From NCBI RefSeq assembly GCF_024529955.1, contig NZ_AP024854.1:1798001-1862000 (forward strand): a stretch of 64,000 nucleotides of DNA, given 5' to 3'. Below, one piece after another: positions 37,761-47,707 of the stretch (position 1 is the first letter of the stretch; every line of letters starts with the position of its first letter). The translations under genes were made by a program, and so were the position numbers. The stretch is from Photobacterium toruni. GTDB taxonomy: Bacteria; Pseudomonadota; Gammaproteobacteria; Enterobacterales; Vibrionaceae. A model generated the notes under the pieces. The model was given only the letters and a program-made list of their open reading frames with translations, had not been told where the DNA came from and did not search any database.

Positions 37761-38961
37761 AACGAAGAGCCTCAGCAGGACGGACAGCTGCCGCACGATA
37801 AGATGGGAAAATAGTCGCTAATAAGCTCAATATAATAGCGCCAACAATAACAGCCAAAATTTGCATTGGTTCAAAATCTACAGGAAGAGAACCACCAATA
37901 ACCGCAAGATTAACCCCGACAAATGCCATAATTGGGTTTAGGTAGTAAGAGATTATTACACCAAAAACACCTCCAAGTAGAGCGCCAATGACACCACTAC
38001 TTGAACCTTGTACCATAAATAACATCAATACCTGACGGTGAGTCATCCCTTGTGTTTTTAAGATTGCGACTTCAGCTTGCTTTTCCATTACCACCATTAT
38101 TAGCGCAGAAATAATATTAAACGCCGCAACACCAATGATAAGCCCTAGCATCAGCCCCATCATATTTTTTTCCATTTTCACTGCTTGAAACAACTCACCA
38201 CGCTGTTCACGCCAATCTGACCATTTCCAATCATTAGGTAATGGTATTTTTGCTAATTCCGTTACCGCAAAAGGATCGTTAAGGTATAAACGCCAGCCTG
38301 ACATTTGATCCAATTTATAATGCAATAACCGACCCGCATCAGAGATGTTAGTAAATACCAACTGCTTATCAACATCGGAACCAGTATCATAAATACCAGA
38401 TACGGTGAAATTACGCTGACTAGGTAAGCGTCCTAATGGTGTAAATTGACTTGCGCTTGTTACCATTAAGCGAATTTTATCGCCTGGCTGAACATCTAAT
38501 TCAACAGCAAGTGCTTGACCAATAATGACATTAAAACTACCTGGTTGAAGAGTTTTCAATGACCCAACCATCAGATGATCAGCAATAGGATCATATTGGT
38601 TAGGTTCAATACCTATCATCATGCCAGCAGCTAATGAATTCGCACTCTGAATAATCGTTTCACCACGGGTGATAGCTGTCACTTTAGTTACATGTGGTAA
38701 TTGTTTTAAAACACTCGGCACATGCTCTGAAAGTGGCACTCGACCATCAGTATTAGTAATAATTGCTTGGGGTAACACACCTAAAATTCGATCTTTGAGT
38801 TGTTGTTCAAAACCATTCATGACGGACATTACTGTAATTAATGCCATCACCCCTACAGTGATGCCCGCGGTTGACATGTAAGAAACAAAACGACTAAAAC
38901 GATCACCAGAACGTCCACGTAAGTAGCGTAAACCAATAAAAAAAGATACAGGATGAAACAT
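37753..38961 (-). CDS. lolC: LolC, lipoprotein-releasing ABC transporter permease
   Basis: 402 residues with the LolC/E plan: basic N-terminus ([21 protein letters not shown]), first helix, [20 protein letters not shown], a periplasmic domain, and three C-terminal helices with [20 protein letters not shown] and [17 protein letters not shown]. LolC recruits the chaperone LolA through a periplasmic hook. It is the first gene of lolCDE and is divergent from the PilZ-mfd pair across 240 bases. Confidence 0.92.
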   Translation of the reverse strand: MFHPVSFFIGLRYLRGRSGDRFSRFVSYMSTAGITVGVMALITVMSVMNGFEQQLKDRILGVLPQAIITNTDGRVPLSEHVPSVLKQLPHVTKVTAITRGETIIQSANSLAAGMMIGIEPNQYDPIADHLMVGSLKTLQPGSFNVIIGQALAVELDVQPGDKIRLMVTSASQFTPLGRLPSQRNFTVSGIYDTGSDVDKQLVFTNISDAGRLLHYKLDQMSGWRLYLNDPFAVTELAKIPLPNDWKWSDWREQRGELFQAVKMEKNMMGLMLGLIIGVAAFNIISALIMVVMEKQAEVAILKTQGMTHRQVLMLFMVQGSSSGVIGALLGGVFGVIISYYLNPIMAFVGVNLAVIGGSLPVDFEPMQILAVIVGAIILSLLATIFPSYRAAAVRPAEALRYE

Positions 38962-39201
38962 AGGCTTAAAAAACCACTCCTTTATTTAATAACTCAAGAA
39001 TACGCGTTAACGGCACTGTTTACCATCAAGCAAGGTAAATGTAATGTAAAAACAGAGGGTAAAGATAATCACTTTACTGAGATCACTTGCTCGTAAGTTC
39101 GCTCTAAGTAATAATCAGTATCAATGTCACCAATATTAGCGTTGGTTACATAATAAATATAATGACACACTCGATGACAATTAACTGGCAGTGAGTAAGC
39201 A
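38962..39201. other. Divergent region between lolC and the PilZ gene
   Basis: 240 bases that should hold promoters for lolCDE (minus) and for plzB-mfd (plus). I see no distinct operator or strong hexamer pair. Confidence 0.5.
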
Positions 39202-39786
39202 ATGAGACAAGATGAATATTTTTCAGTTCAATTAGGACTAACAATTAATGTTGAGCCACTAGCCAACGGTAAATCACTTCCTAACATCAAAACCTTTAGT
39301 GCTGAAATTCCACCACTGTTCCGTATAGCCAGAGAATGTAACACGCTCGAAGAAAATGCAGAACGTCTATTAACGGGCTTTGGAAAAGAAGACAGTAAAG
39401 CATTAATCGATTATCTTAGTGCTCAAAATAGTAAAATAAACCTACTGTTATCTTACGTGCTATCTCAACAAAATAATGCTAATTATCGTTATATCACTGA
39501 AACCTTTGGTGCCAGTAATCTAAGCTTTTATAGCCCACACTCTTTTACACTCGGGCAAAATGTCACCGTTAAACTATTTTTAGATCATCCAGCTGCTGCT
39601 ATATATTGTTATGCAGAGGTAATTACTTGCTCCGTTTCAGATGACCGTTTTTTAATTCAGTTGCACTACACGCGACTATTAGAAGAAGATCGTGATTTAT
39701 TAATCCGTGCTGCACTGCATTGCCAACAAAAGCTTTTACGTCAGCGGGCCCAACAACGAAATATGAATAATAACAATGACGAATAA
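39202..39786 (+). CDS. plzB: PilZ-like protein encoded just before mfd (PlzB-type)
   Basis: 194 residues. The C-terminal part (about 90-185) has the strand pattern of a PilZ domain, but the c-di-GMP motifs are degenerate: only one Arg is seen in NYRYITETF where RxxxR is expected, and the second motif reads GASNLSFYS in place of (D/N)xSxxG. The N-terminal part is helical (LEENAERLLTGFGKEDSKALIDYL). In V. cholerae the gene between lolC and mfd is plzB (by recall), so the name rests mainly on position. It overlaps mfd by 11 bases. It may not bind c-di-GMP. Confidence 0.7.
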   Translation: MRQDEYFSVQLGLTINVEPLANGKSLPNIKTFSAEIPPLFRIARECNTLEENAERLLTGFGKEDSKALIDYLSAQNSKINLLLSYVLSQQNNANYRYITETFGASNLSFYSPHSFTLGQNVTVKLFLDHPAAAIYCYAEVITCSVSDDRFLIQLHYTRLLEEDRDLLIRAALHCQQKLLRQRAQQRNMNNNNDE

Positions 39787-42700
39787 AACATTACTCTCAA
39801 TCCCCTTACCAAAAAAATCTGGGGATAATCGTTACATCGGTAATTTATCTGGTTCTGCATTGGCATTGTCATTAGCAGAAATAGCCACTAAACATAATGG
39901 TCCAATACTTGCCGTCGTTGCGGATACGCAAACTGCGTTAAAACTACAGCCAGAGATCACCCAATTTTGTGATCTTGACGTCCATGTTTTTCCTGATTGG
40001 GAAACATTACCCTATGATAATTTCTCGCCTCATCAAGATATTATCTCCGAACGTTTAGCTCGCTTATATAAAATGCCAACACAAAAGAATGGCATTATTT
40101 TAGTCCCTATTAGCACGCTATTACAACGCCTAACACCCCAAGCATTTATTCATCAACATGCGTTAATCGTCAAAAAAGATGATCGTATTTCGCTTGAAAA
40201 ATTACGATTACAACTAGAAGCATCAGGCTATCGTCATGTTGATCAAGTGATGGAACATGGTGAATATGCTAGCCGAGGCTCCTTAGTCGATCTATTCCCT
40301 ATGGGCAGTAATGCGCCTTACCGTATTGATTTCTTTGATGATGAAGTGGATTCGATTCGTCAATTTGATCCTGAAAATCAGCGTTCAACAGTAGAAATAT
40401 CCGCAATAGATTTATTACCAGCGCATGAATTCCCTACCGATGAACTCGCAATAGAAAATTTCCGTATGCGATGGCGTGAACGATTTGAAGCGCGTCGCGA
40501 ACCTGAATCTATCTATCAACAAGTCAGTAAAAAAATCTGGCCAACAGGTATTGAATATTGGCAACCGCTGTTTTTTGATCACACTGAAACCTTATTTGAT
40601 TATTTACCCACAAATTCATTATTAGTGACATTAGGTGATTTAGAACCTGCAGTAGATACGTTCTTGCATGATGCTGAATATCGATATGATCAACGCCGTA
40701 TCGATCCATTAAGGCCGTTACTTGCGCCCAAAGAATTATGGCTTACTAAAGAAGAGATGTTCGCAGGTTTTAAGCAACTGCCTCGCGTAAGAATACAACA
40801 CGAAGCTATTGATACTGAAAAAGCAGGCCGTTATAACCCAGCGTTAACACCAATACCTACGATAACGATTAATCATCAACTTAAAGAACCATTCGCAAAA
40901 TTACGTCACTTTACAGAGCAATTTAAAGGGAAAATTATTTTCTCAGTAGCTTCAGAAGGTCGTCGTGAAGCATTATTTGATTTGTTAGCTCGAATAAAGC
41001 TCCGTCCAACTGTTTTTGATAGTCTTGAAGCAGCAATGGCGGATAAAAAAGCCAAGCATTGTCTTGTTATTGGCGCAGCTGAAAATGGTTTTATACTTGA
41101 AAAACCTGCTGTCGCTTTTATTTGTGAAAGTGATTTGCTTGGTGAGCGAATTCAGCAGCGTCGCCGCAATGATAAAAAAACCACCGTTAATGCCGACACT
41201 ATCATTCGTAACCTTGCCGAGTTACAAGTTGGTCAACCCGTGGTTCATATCGATCATGGTATTGGGCGTTATCAAGGCTTACAAACACTAGAAGCTGGCG
41301 GAATAAAAACTGAATATGTCACTCTTGAATACCAAGGTGGTGCCAAACTGTATGTACCCGTTGCCTCATTACACTTAATTAGCCGTTATTCTGGTGGCGC
41401 AGAAGAAACAGCCCCGATTCATAAATTAGGTGGTGAAGCATGGGTAAAAGCACGCCGTAAAGCCGCTGAAAAAGTACGTGACGTTGCGGCAGAATTACTC
41501 GAAGTTTACGCCATGCGTGAACTTAAACCTGGCTTTAAATTCAAGCTTGACCGTGAAAGCTATGCAGACTTTTGCACCAGTTTCCCTTATGAAGAAACTT
41601 ATGATCAAGCATTAGCCATTAATGCCGTTCTTTCTGATATGTGTCAACCAAAAGCCATGGATCGCTTGGTTTGTGGTGATGTAGGTTTTGGTAAAACAGA
41701 AGTCGCAATGCGAGCAGCTTTTGTGGCGGTCGACAATAATAAACAAGTCACAATACTGGTACCAACAACATTATTGGCACAGCAACATTTCGAAAACTTT
41801 CGAGACCGTTTTGCCAATACACCTGTCCGTGTAGAAGTCTTATCACGCTTTAAAACAGCCAAAGAACAAAAACAGATTCTGGCAGATGTTGAAGAAGGTA
41901 AGATTGATATTCTTATTGGTACTCACAAACTGCTCAATAGCAGCGTTAACTACCATGATCTAGGATTACTCGTCGTTGATGAGGAACACCGATTTGGTGT
42001 TCGCCAAAAAGAAAAAATCAAAGCGATTCGCGCCGACGTTGATATTCTAACGCTAACTGCAACACCCATTCCTCGAACCCTTAATATGGCGATGAGTGGT
42101 ATGCGTGATTTATCGATTATTGCTACTCCACCCGCACGTCGTTTAGCAATAAAAACCTTTGTTCGTCAGAGTGATGAAAATATTATTCGTGAAGCCATCT
42201 TGCGTGAAATTAGCCGTGGTGGACAGGTTTATTTCTTACATAACGAAGTTGATAGCATTGAACAGACAACTGAAGATTTAGCCAAATTAATTCCAGAAGC
42301 ACGAGTCACTTTTGCTCATGGTCAGATGCGTGAACGTGAACTTGAACAAATCATGGGTGATTTTTATCATCAACGTTTTAACGTGCTAGTTTGTACCACC
42401 ATCATTGAAACCGGAATTGATGTTCCAACTGCAAATACGATTATTATGGATCGCGCTGACAACCTTGGTTTAGCACAATTACACCAATTACGTGGTCGTG
42501 TTGGTCGCTCCCATCACCAAGCTTATGCATATCTATTAACACCGCATCCTAAACGTATGACCAAAGATGCCGTTAAGCGTTTAGAAGCAATTGCTTCATT
42601 AGAAGATCTGGGAGCAGGCTTTACCCTAGCAACCCATGATTTAGAAATTCGTGGTGCTGGTGAGTTATTGGGTGATGAGCAAAGTGGTCAAATTCAATCC

Positions 42701-43237
42701 GTTGGTTTTAGCCTATTCATGGAAATGCTAGAACAAGCGGTTGAATCATTACGTGAAGGTAAAGAGCCAACACTTGATGATCTACTCAAGCAACAAGCTG
42801 AAGTAGAAATGCGAATTCCAGCATTACTACCTGATGATTATATTCCTGATATTAATACTCGTTTATCACTTTATAAGCGTATCGCTAGTGCAAAAGATGA
42901 CACTGAGCTAAATGAAATTAAAGTGGAATTAATCGACCGTTTTGGCTTATTACCAGAAGCAGCAACTAACCTACTCACAGTTAATAATCTTAAACTCAAA
43001 GCTGCAATCATCGGGGTTAAGAAAGTCGAGAGTAATGAAAAAGGCGGTTACCTTGAATTTAAACAAGACGCGGCTATTAATCCTCATTTCTTGGTTGGCT
43101 TACTGCAAACACAGCCTCATAATTTCAGAATGGAAGGACCGACGAAGTTAAAAATTGTAGCCAGTGAAACAGATCGCAAGAAGAGAATTAAATTCATTGA
43201 AGATCTACTGAATCAGTTCAGAGAAAATATGATTTAA
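39776..43237 (+). CDS. mfd: Mfd, transcription-repair coupling factor
   Basis: 1153 residues, standard length. The UvrB-homologous N-terminal module (about 1-350; VFPDWETLPYDNFSPHQDI) is followed by the CarD-like RNA polymerase interaction domain (about 485-545; VHIDHGIGRYQGLQTLEAGG), the RecG-type translocase with Walker A GDVGFGKTEVAMRAAF and DEEHRFGVRQKEK, helicase motif VI region QLRGRVGRSHHQAYAYLL, and the C-terminal TRCF domain. It removes stalled RNA polymerase at DNA lesions and recruits UvrA. The start lies within the last codons of the PilZ gene. Confidence 0.97.
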   Translation: MTNKTLLSIPLPKKSGDNRYIGNLSGSALALSLAEIATKHNGPILAVVADTQTALKLQPEITQFCDLDVHVFPDWETLPYDNFSPHQDIISERLARLYKMPTQKNGIILVPISTLLQRLTPQAFIHQHALIVKKDDRISLEKLRLQLEASGYRHVDQVMEHGEYASRGSLVDLFPMGSNAPYRIDFFDDEVDSIRQFDPENQRSTVEISAIDLLPAHEFPTDELAIENFRMRWRERFEARREPESIYQQVSKKIWPTGIEYWQPLFFDHTETLFDYLPTNSLLVTLGDLEPAVDTFLHDAEYRYDQRRIDPLRPLLAPKELWLTKEEMFAGFKQLPRVRIQHEAIDTEKAGRYNPALTPIPTITINHQLKEPFAKLRHFTEQFKGKIIFSVASEGRREALFDLLARIKLRPTVFDSLEAAMADKKAKHCLVIGAAENGFILEKPAVAFICESDLLGERIQQRRRNDKKTTVNADTIIRNLAELQVGQPVVHIDHGIGRYQGLQTLEAGGIKTEYVTLEYQGGAKLYVPVASLHLISRYSGGAEETAPIHKLGGEAWVKARRKAAEKVRDVAAELLEVYAMRELKPGFKFKLDRESYADFCTSFPYEETYDQALAINAVLSDMCQPKAMDRLVCGDVGFGKTEVAMRAAFVAVDNNKQVTILVPTTLLAQQHFENFRDRFANTPVRVEVLSRFKTAKEQKQILADVEEGKIDILIGTHKLLNSSVNYHDLGLLVVDEEHRFGVRQKEKIKAIRADVDILTLTATPIPRTLNMAMSGMRDLSIIATPPARRLAIKTFVRQSDENIIREAILREISRGGQVYFLHNEVDSIEQTTEDLAKLIPEARVTFAHGQMRERELEQIMGDFYHQRFNVLVCTTIIETGIDVPTANTIIMDRADNLGLAQLHQLRGRVGRSHHQAYAYLLTPHPKRMTKDAVKRLEAIASLEDLGAGFTLATHDLEIRGAGELLGDEQSGQIQSVGFSLFMEMLEQAVESLREGKEPTLDDLLKQQAEVEMRIPALLPDDYIPDINTRLSLYKRIASAKDDTELNEIKVELIDRFGLLPEAATNLLTVNNLKLKAAIIGVKKVESNEKGGYLEFKQDAAINPHFLVGLLQTQPHNFRMEGPTKLKIVASETDRKKRIKFIEDLLNQFRENMI

Positions 43238-43244
43238 CATCGCT

Positions 43245-43276
43245 AGCCCTAGACACTGCGTCTGGGGCTCTTTCTT
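43245..43276 (+). terminator. Terminator after mfd
   Basis: Arms AGCCCTAGAC and GTCTGGGGCT (one mismatch) with loop ACTGC, followed by CTTTCTTT. Confidence 0.75.
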
Positions 43277-43324
43277 TAATATATAAATTACATTACTACT
43301 ATCACTTCATGGACCCAAATAATC

Positions 43325-43876
43325 ATGAAACTTGATTTTGAACTGACAACTCCACGCCTTGTTTTACGCCCTTTTAAGCCTGCTGATTTAACCGCTTTTG
43401 TTAAAGCCGTCAATCAATCATGTGAATGCCTTCAACCTTGGTTAGAATGGTGTGATACTGATTTTGATCAACAGCAAGCTTATGAGTGGATCGAGGCCAG
43501 TCGTTTAAGTTGGCAACACGATTACAGCTATGAATTGGCTATTTTTGATCGATTTAATGATGAATTTGTAGGGGCCGTTTCTCTCAGTGCCATTGTACCA
43601 TTATTCAACTCAGCCAATCTTGGCTATTGGATCACCCACAATTATCACCGTCAAGGGCTGGCTACTGAAGCAAATATTGCAATTATTCAATTTGCCTTTC
43701 AAATGCTCGGTCTTACTCGCCTAGAAATTATTACCCATATTGATAATTATGCCAGTCAGAAAACGGCTCTCGCTTGTAATGCGGTATTTGAATGTGAAGC
43801 AAGAAATCGTATCTTCTATCAAAACATGCCTATAAATGGTTATGTATATTCACTCGTACCACAAGATTTATATTAA
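43325..43876 (+). CDS. RimJ/RimL-like GNAT acetyltransferase
   Basis: 183 residues. The opening FELTTPRLVLRPFKPADL is typical of RimJ/RimL N-acetyltransferases, followed by NLGYWITHNYHRQGLATEA (acetyl-CoA binding, with QGLATEA as the variant of Q/RxxGxG/A), FAFQMLGLTRLEIITHIDN and SQKTALACNAVFECEAR. RimJ and RimL acetylate ribosomal-protein N-termini; others in the class modify small molecules or other proteins, so the substrate here is unknown. Single gene just after mfd, with its own start region. Confidence 0.85.
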   Translation: MKLDFELTTPRLVLRPFKPADLTAFVKAVNQSCECLQPWLEWCDTDFDQQQAYEWIEASRLSWQHDYSYELAIFDRFNDEFVGAVSLSAIVPLFNSANLGYWITHNYHRQGLATEANIAIIQFAFQMLGLTRLEIITHIDNYASQKTALACNAVFECEARNRIFYQNMPINGYVYSLVPQDLY

Positions 43877-43972
43877 GCACTAACCGTATTGATATTGGTA
43901 TACATCAATCTTTAATACACCAATTTCAGGTAACATTACTAATCCTTTATTTTATAAAAATAGTTATTCATT

Positions 43973-44221
43973 ATGCACACAACAGATAGTCGCCATGGCC
44001 ACGATGTACTAAACCTTATTGCAGAAGCATCAACTCCCTTCACAATCAAAACATTACACGCGTATGTCGAACAACATTGGGGAACTGACGTTCACTTTCA
44101 TACCTGTAAATTAAATGATCTCTCATTAGATGCACTAATTACCTTTCTTTTATCTCGTAATAAAATCACACTTGATAGTGATAATTTACATACAGATCGA
44201 GATAAAATCTGTCATCACTAA
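43973..44221 (+). CDS. yecH: YecH-family putative metal-binding protein
   Basis: 82 residues. The pattern HGHDVLNLIAEAS, HWGTDVHFHTC and the ending KICHH follow E. coli YecH, which is annotated as a putative metal-binding protein because of conserved His and Cys residues. Visible candidates are H9-H11 near the N-terminus, H37-H39 (VHFHTC), C40 and the terminal C-H-H. The function is unknown. It is a single gene in its own transcription unit. Confidence 0.8.
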   Translation: MHTTDSRHGHDVLNLIAEASTPFTIKTLHAYVEQHWGTDVHFHTCKLNDLSLDALITFLLSRNKITLDSDNLHTDRDKICHH

Positions 44222-44320
44222 AGTAATCATCCATAGCATTAGTGTTTGTATATTTACTGGCATTAGTGCTTATTAAAATTATTTATAATTCAATACATTT
44301 TATAAAGCTACAAATAAGCA

Positions 44321-44349
44321 ATCCGTACTTTAATATATAGAGTACGGAT
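44321..44349. terminator. Hairpin between convergent yecH and VirK genes
   Basis: Perfect 9-bp arms ATCCGTACT and AGTACGGAT with an 11-base loop. The T-rich flanks (TTTATATTTTTTATT on the plus side) are set back, so terminator activity is likely but not certain. Confidence 0.55.
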
Positions 44350-44396
44350 CGTAAGTTTATATTTTTTATTATATTGAAAATATCTAACAACAAATA

Positions 44397-45395
44397 TTAT
44401 TTATTTTTAGTTATTATTTCTGAAATACGACCATCAAATAATACCTCAGTTTCCTCTAGCCACTGATAGCGTTTGGTATATAACTTTCTTTTATTTCTAT
44501 TTAAACTTTCTAAGTCTTTTTTTATAATATCTAATGGTATTTTATAAAAATCACCATCAAAAACTTCGGCATTATATTCTTGCCAATGGCTGTCATAATC
44601 AAAAGTCACCACATTACGCTTACGGCCAATATATCTCCAAGACTGATACATATGTGATTTATTACTAATACCAAATAACATTTTTAAATCCAAACTACGA
44701 GCAAGCATTATGGCAAATTCGAGGATTAATGCTTTTGGTCGTAGTCCATGACACCCTTTTGTTAATGCTTTTATTACATCATTTCTATTTGCGACATCAT
44801 GATTAGGTCCCTGTATCGAACCGATATACATTGAACCTTGATATTCATGACTTAAATTCATTGTTATCATATAGATACGTTGATTTTTATCATTCACTAA
44901 GCGTAGACCCAACGCCCCTTCTCTATTTTGACCGCGATCTAATATCAATTTATATTTAGCTTCATTACGATCTTCTATTTCTAATATGCAATAACCTTCA
45001 TCTCGATAAATTAAGGGTAAATTAAACGAAAACAGCTCTGCCATGCATTTAAAATGTTGAGTTACTGAAGTAATTCTCTGGTTTTTATTCCAATTCACGC
45101 ATAAATAAGGTTTAAATGGCTTTTTTATAATATGTGGATGTAACGCTAATATCACACTAAGATTGGGAGTTAAAAAGGTATTCATTAAGTGCTTTAAGCG
45201 CGAATAATGCAAATAGCTCCATATCATAAATCGTATATCTTTACGCTTTTTCTTCCAACCAGAAGATTTATAATTAAGACGATTAGCAATATTTTTTATA
45301 TTATGAAAAAAATAATTATCAAGATTTAATTCATATTTTACATCAGCTAACTCTCCTTGCTGAAGTAAATTTATATTATTAAAATTATTGTTCAT
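44397..45395 (-). CDS. VirK/YbjX (DUF535) family protein
   Basis: 332 residues without a signal peptide. Family blocks are visible in the C-terminal two thirds: GALGLRLVNDKNQRIYMITMNL, YIGSIQGPNHDVANRNDVIKALTKGCHGLRPKALILEF (in part), ISNKSHMYQSWRYIGRKRN and DYDSHWQEY. The family includes Shigella VirK and Salmonella/E. coli YbjX, linked to envelope functions and resistance to host defences; the biochemical role is unknown. The gene is more AT-rich than its neighbours, with many Asn and Lys codons, and stands alone. Confidence 0.82.
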   Translation of the reverse strand: MNNNFNNINLLQQGELADVKYELNLDNYFFHNIKNIANRLNYKSSGWKKKRKDIRFMIWSYLHYSRLKHLMNTFLTPNLSVILALHPHIIKKPFKPYLCVNWNKNQRITSVTQHFKCMAELFSFNLPLIYRDEGYCILEIEDRNEAKYKLILDRGQNREGALGLRLVNDKNQRIYMITMNLSHEYQGSMYIGSIQGPNHDVANRNDVIKALTKGCHGLRPKALILEFAIMLARSLDLKMLFGISNKSHMYQSWRYIGRKRNVVTFDYDSHWQEYNAEVFDGDFYKIPLDIIKKDLESLNRNKRKLYTKRYQWLEETEVLFDGRISEIITKNK

Positions 45396-45678
45396 TTTCT
45401 ATCTATCAACCTTATACTTATAACTTCCACAAGAATAATCCACCATTGAAATATGTCAATTAAGTATACTACAGTAACGAGAATTCAAATCAACTAGCAA
45501 TATAAAATGTAAAACATGGATAAGATTTTTTACGAATAATTATGCTGCCAATATGCTATAAAAAATAAAATGATTATATCTTCCACATTCAAATTTAATC
45601 CTTATATCGTATTTTCATACTGTTACTTCGGAAAGAGAATGATATTATTAATAAAATTCATTTAGTAAGGACACACTA
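45396..45678. other. Divergent region between VirK and FKBP genes
   Basis: 283 AT-rich bases that must carry both promoters. No distinct operator or hairpin is seen. The FKBP ribosome binding site AAGGA lies at its right end. Confidence 0.5.
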
Positions 45679-46152
45679 GTGCCAAAAATTATTATCGCAG
45701 TAGTTATCGCTGCATTAGTTGCATTTTTTCTTTATCGCTCTTACAGCAACAAACAAGCGGCTCAAGAAAATATTAAAATTGGACAGGAATTTCTTGCGGC
45801 AAACAAACTAAAGGAAGGTGTACACACTACAGCTTCTGGCTTGCAATATTTAGTATTACAACAAGGTACAGGAACTGAACATCCAAAACCAACGGATACA
45901 GTAACGGTGCATTATCACGGAACATTAATCAATGGTACCGTATTTGATAGCTCAGTTGATCGTGGTGAAAAAATTTCATTTCCATTAAATCGAGTGATTA
46001 AAGGATGGACGGAAGGCTTACAACATATGGTTGTTGGTGAAAAAGTACGTTTCTTTATTCCTGCAAATCTTGCTTACGGTAACAATGGTGCTGGCAGTAT
46101 TCCACCAGGTTCTGTACTGATTTTTGATGTTGAGTTATTTAAAATTAATTAA
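45679..46152 (+). CDS. Membrane-anchored FKBP-type peptidyl-prolyl isomerase
   Basis: 157 residues with a GTG start, with AAGGA seven bases upstream. A short N-terminal membrane segment (IIIAVVIAALVAFFLYRSY, about 4-22) is followed by a charged linker and a complete FKBP domain (about 52-156): TVTVHYHGTLINGTVFDSS, FPLNRVIKGWTEGLQHM and FIPANLAYGNNGAGSIPPGS. The domain resembles FklB but lacks the FklB dimerisation helix arm, being replaced by the anchor. It probably assists folding at the inner membrane, most likely in the periplasm; orientation is inferred. Confidence 0.9.
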   Translation: MPKIIIAVVIAALVAFFLYRSYSNKQAAQENIKIGQEFLAANKLKEGVHTTASGLQYLVLQQGTGTEHPKPTDTVTVHYHGTLINGTVFDSSVDRGEKISFPLNRVIKGWTEGLQHMVVGEKVRFFIPANLAYGNNGAGSIPPGSVLIFDVELFKIN

Positions 46153-46166
46153 TTATCAACGCCAAT

Positions 46167-46224
46167 AAAAACGCCAGTATGACATTCAACTAACAAGAAT
46201 TGTCATTGTACTGGCGTTTTTTAT
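46167..46224. terminator. Bidirectional terminator between FKBP gene and ndh
   Basis: Long stem with outer arms AAAACGCCAGTA and TACTGGCGTTTT, continued by TGACA/TGTCA across a small bulge, with A and T tracts outside. It serves both convergent genes. Confidence 0.85.
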
Positions 46225-46239
46225 TATACTAATAAGATC

Positions 46240-47529
46240 TTAGTGCAGTTTTAAGCTAGGACGAAGAACACGGTTAATACGCCCAACTAGCATAATCAAA
46301 CCTGTTTTAAACATACCATGTAACGCCATTTGATGCATACGATACAATGAAATATAAACCATACGGGCAATACGGCCTTCAACCATCATCGAACCTTTAG
46401 ATAAATTCCCCATTAAACTGCCTACAGTAGAGAAACGGCTTAATGATACTAATGAACCGTGGTCGCTATAGATGTAAGGTTTTTGCTCACGATCTGATAG
46501 TTTAGCAACGATATTAGAGAAACAACGACTTGCCATTTGATGTGCAGCTTGAGCTCGTGGTGGTACAAATGAACTATCTTCTTGTACGCATGATGCTAAA
46601 TCACCAATCACATAAATATTGTCATCACGAGTTGTTTGTAGCGTCGGTTTCACCACTAACTGATTGATACGGTTAGTTTCAAGACCTGCGATATCTTTCA
46701 TAAAATCAGGGGCTTTAATGCCTGCAGCCCACACCATAATTTGTGCTGGAATGTGCTCACCATCTTTGGTCGTTAGGCCTGTTTCATCGGCTTTAGTTAC
46801 CATTGTTGCTGTACGAACATTCACACCTAATTTAGTTAATTCATTGTGTGCCGCTTGTGAAATACGCGGTGGCAGTGCAGGCAAAATACGTTCACCTGCT
46901 TCAACTAAGTTAATGTTCAAACGTGAGCTATCAAGATCACCAAAACCATAGTTATGAAGCTCTTGAACTGCATTATGTAATTCAGCTGAAAGTTCAACCC
47001 CAGTTGCACCCGCACCTACAATCGCAATATCAACCGTTTTTTGCTCTTTATTAGCATGTAACTTCATGAATTGGTTGTTCATTTCACTTCGGAAACGGTG
47101 CGCCTGTTCTGGGCTATCAAGGAAAATACAATTATCACGTACACCTTGAGTATTAAAATCATTTGAAGTTGATCCTAACGCTAGCACTAAAATATCATAT
47201 TCTAACGAACGCTCAGGCACCAATAGCTCATTTTGCTTATCATATAATGCTGCTAGTGTGATCGTTTTTGTTTCACGATCAATTCCCTGCAATGATCCCA
47301 TCTGGAAATCAAATGAATGGTTTTTAGCATGTGCGCGGTAACTAATCGCATCAACACCAGCATCTAATGACCCTGTTGCAACTTCATGTAACAATGGTTT
47401 CCATAAATGGCTAGCGCGACGATCAACTAATGTAATTTCTGCACGACGTTTACGGCCCAATGTACGACCTAATTTAGTAGCTAACTCCAAGCCACCAGCA
47501 CCACCACCCACAACGATTATACGTGTCAA
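46240..47529 (-). CDS. ndh: Ndh, type II NADH:quinone oxidoreductase
   Basis: 429 residues with a TTG start preceded by AGGAAG at good spacing; no ATG fits better. FAD-binding Rossmann motif [18 protein letters not shown] is at the N-terminus and the NADH-binding motif [19 protein letters not shown] near 170. The catalytic-type stretch [11 protein letters not shown] and C-terminal membrane-binding region ([24 protein letters not shown] in part) are present. It oxidises NADH at the inner membrane without pumping protons. ycfP lies upstream as in E. coli. The leader contains two inverted repeats. Confidence 0.93.
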   Translation of the reverse strand: MTRIIVVGGGAGGLELATKLGRTLGRKRRAEITLVDRRASHLWKPLLHEVATGSLDAGVDAISYRAHAKNHSFDFQMGSLQGIDRETKTITLAALYDKQNELLVPERSLEYDILVLALGSTSNDFNTQGVRDNCIFLDSPEQAHRFRSEMNNQFMKLHANKEQKTVDIAIVGAGATGVELSAELHNAVQELHNYGFGDLDSSRLNINLVEAGERILPALPPRISQAAHNELTKLGVNVRTATMVTKADETGLTTKDGEHIPAQIMVWAAGIKAPDFMKDIAGLETNRINQLVVKPTLQTTRDDNIYVIGDLASCVQEDSSFVPPRAQAAHQMASRCFSNIVAKLSDREQKPYIYSDHGSLVSLSRFSTVGSLMGNLSKGSMMVEGRIARMVYISLYRMHQMALHGMFKTGLIMLVGRINRVLRPSLKLH

Positions 47530-47707
47530 GATAGCTTCCTCTCTATTTTATGATTTTTAAAAACTGAATTGCACAGCAGTCTGCTGATGATAAATAATCA
47601 AGCATAAAGACTGCTAGGCGAAAAAGTATCTATATCTTTTAGTTCACACGTGTAGGCAGACGGATCTACGACCCGTCTGTGATATGTAGGAGGTAATGGT
47701 TCCGTTA
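47530..47707. other. ndh leader with two inverted repeats
   Basis: Arms AGCAGTCT (47575-47582) and AGACTGCT (47608-47615) enclose a TTGAT-N5-ATCAT element on the minus strand, close to an FNR box but one base too long. A second repeat, CAGACGG/CCGTCTG at 47657-47679, has no T run on either strand, so it is not a clear terminator of ycfP. Confidence 0.5.

Noticed and set aside
47590..47606. FNR site upstream of ndh
   Set aside because: The spacer is five bases instead of four, and the match depends on where it is counted.
47657..47679. Terminator after ycfP
   Set aside because: The stem is good, but there is no T run on either strand.
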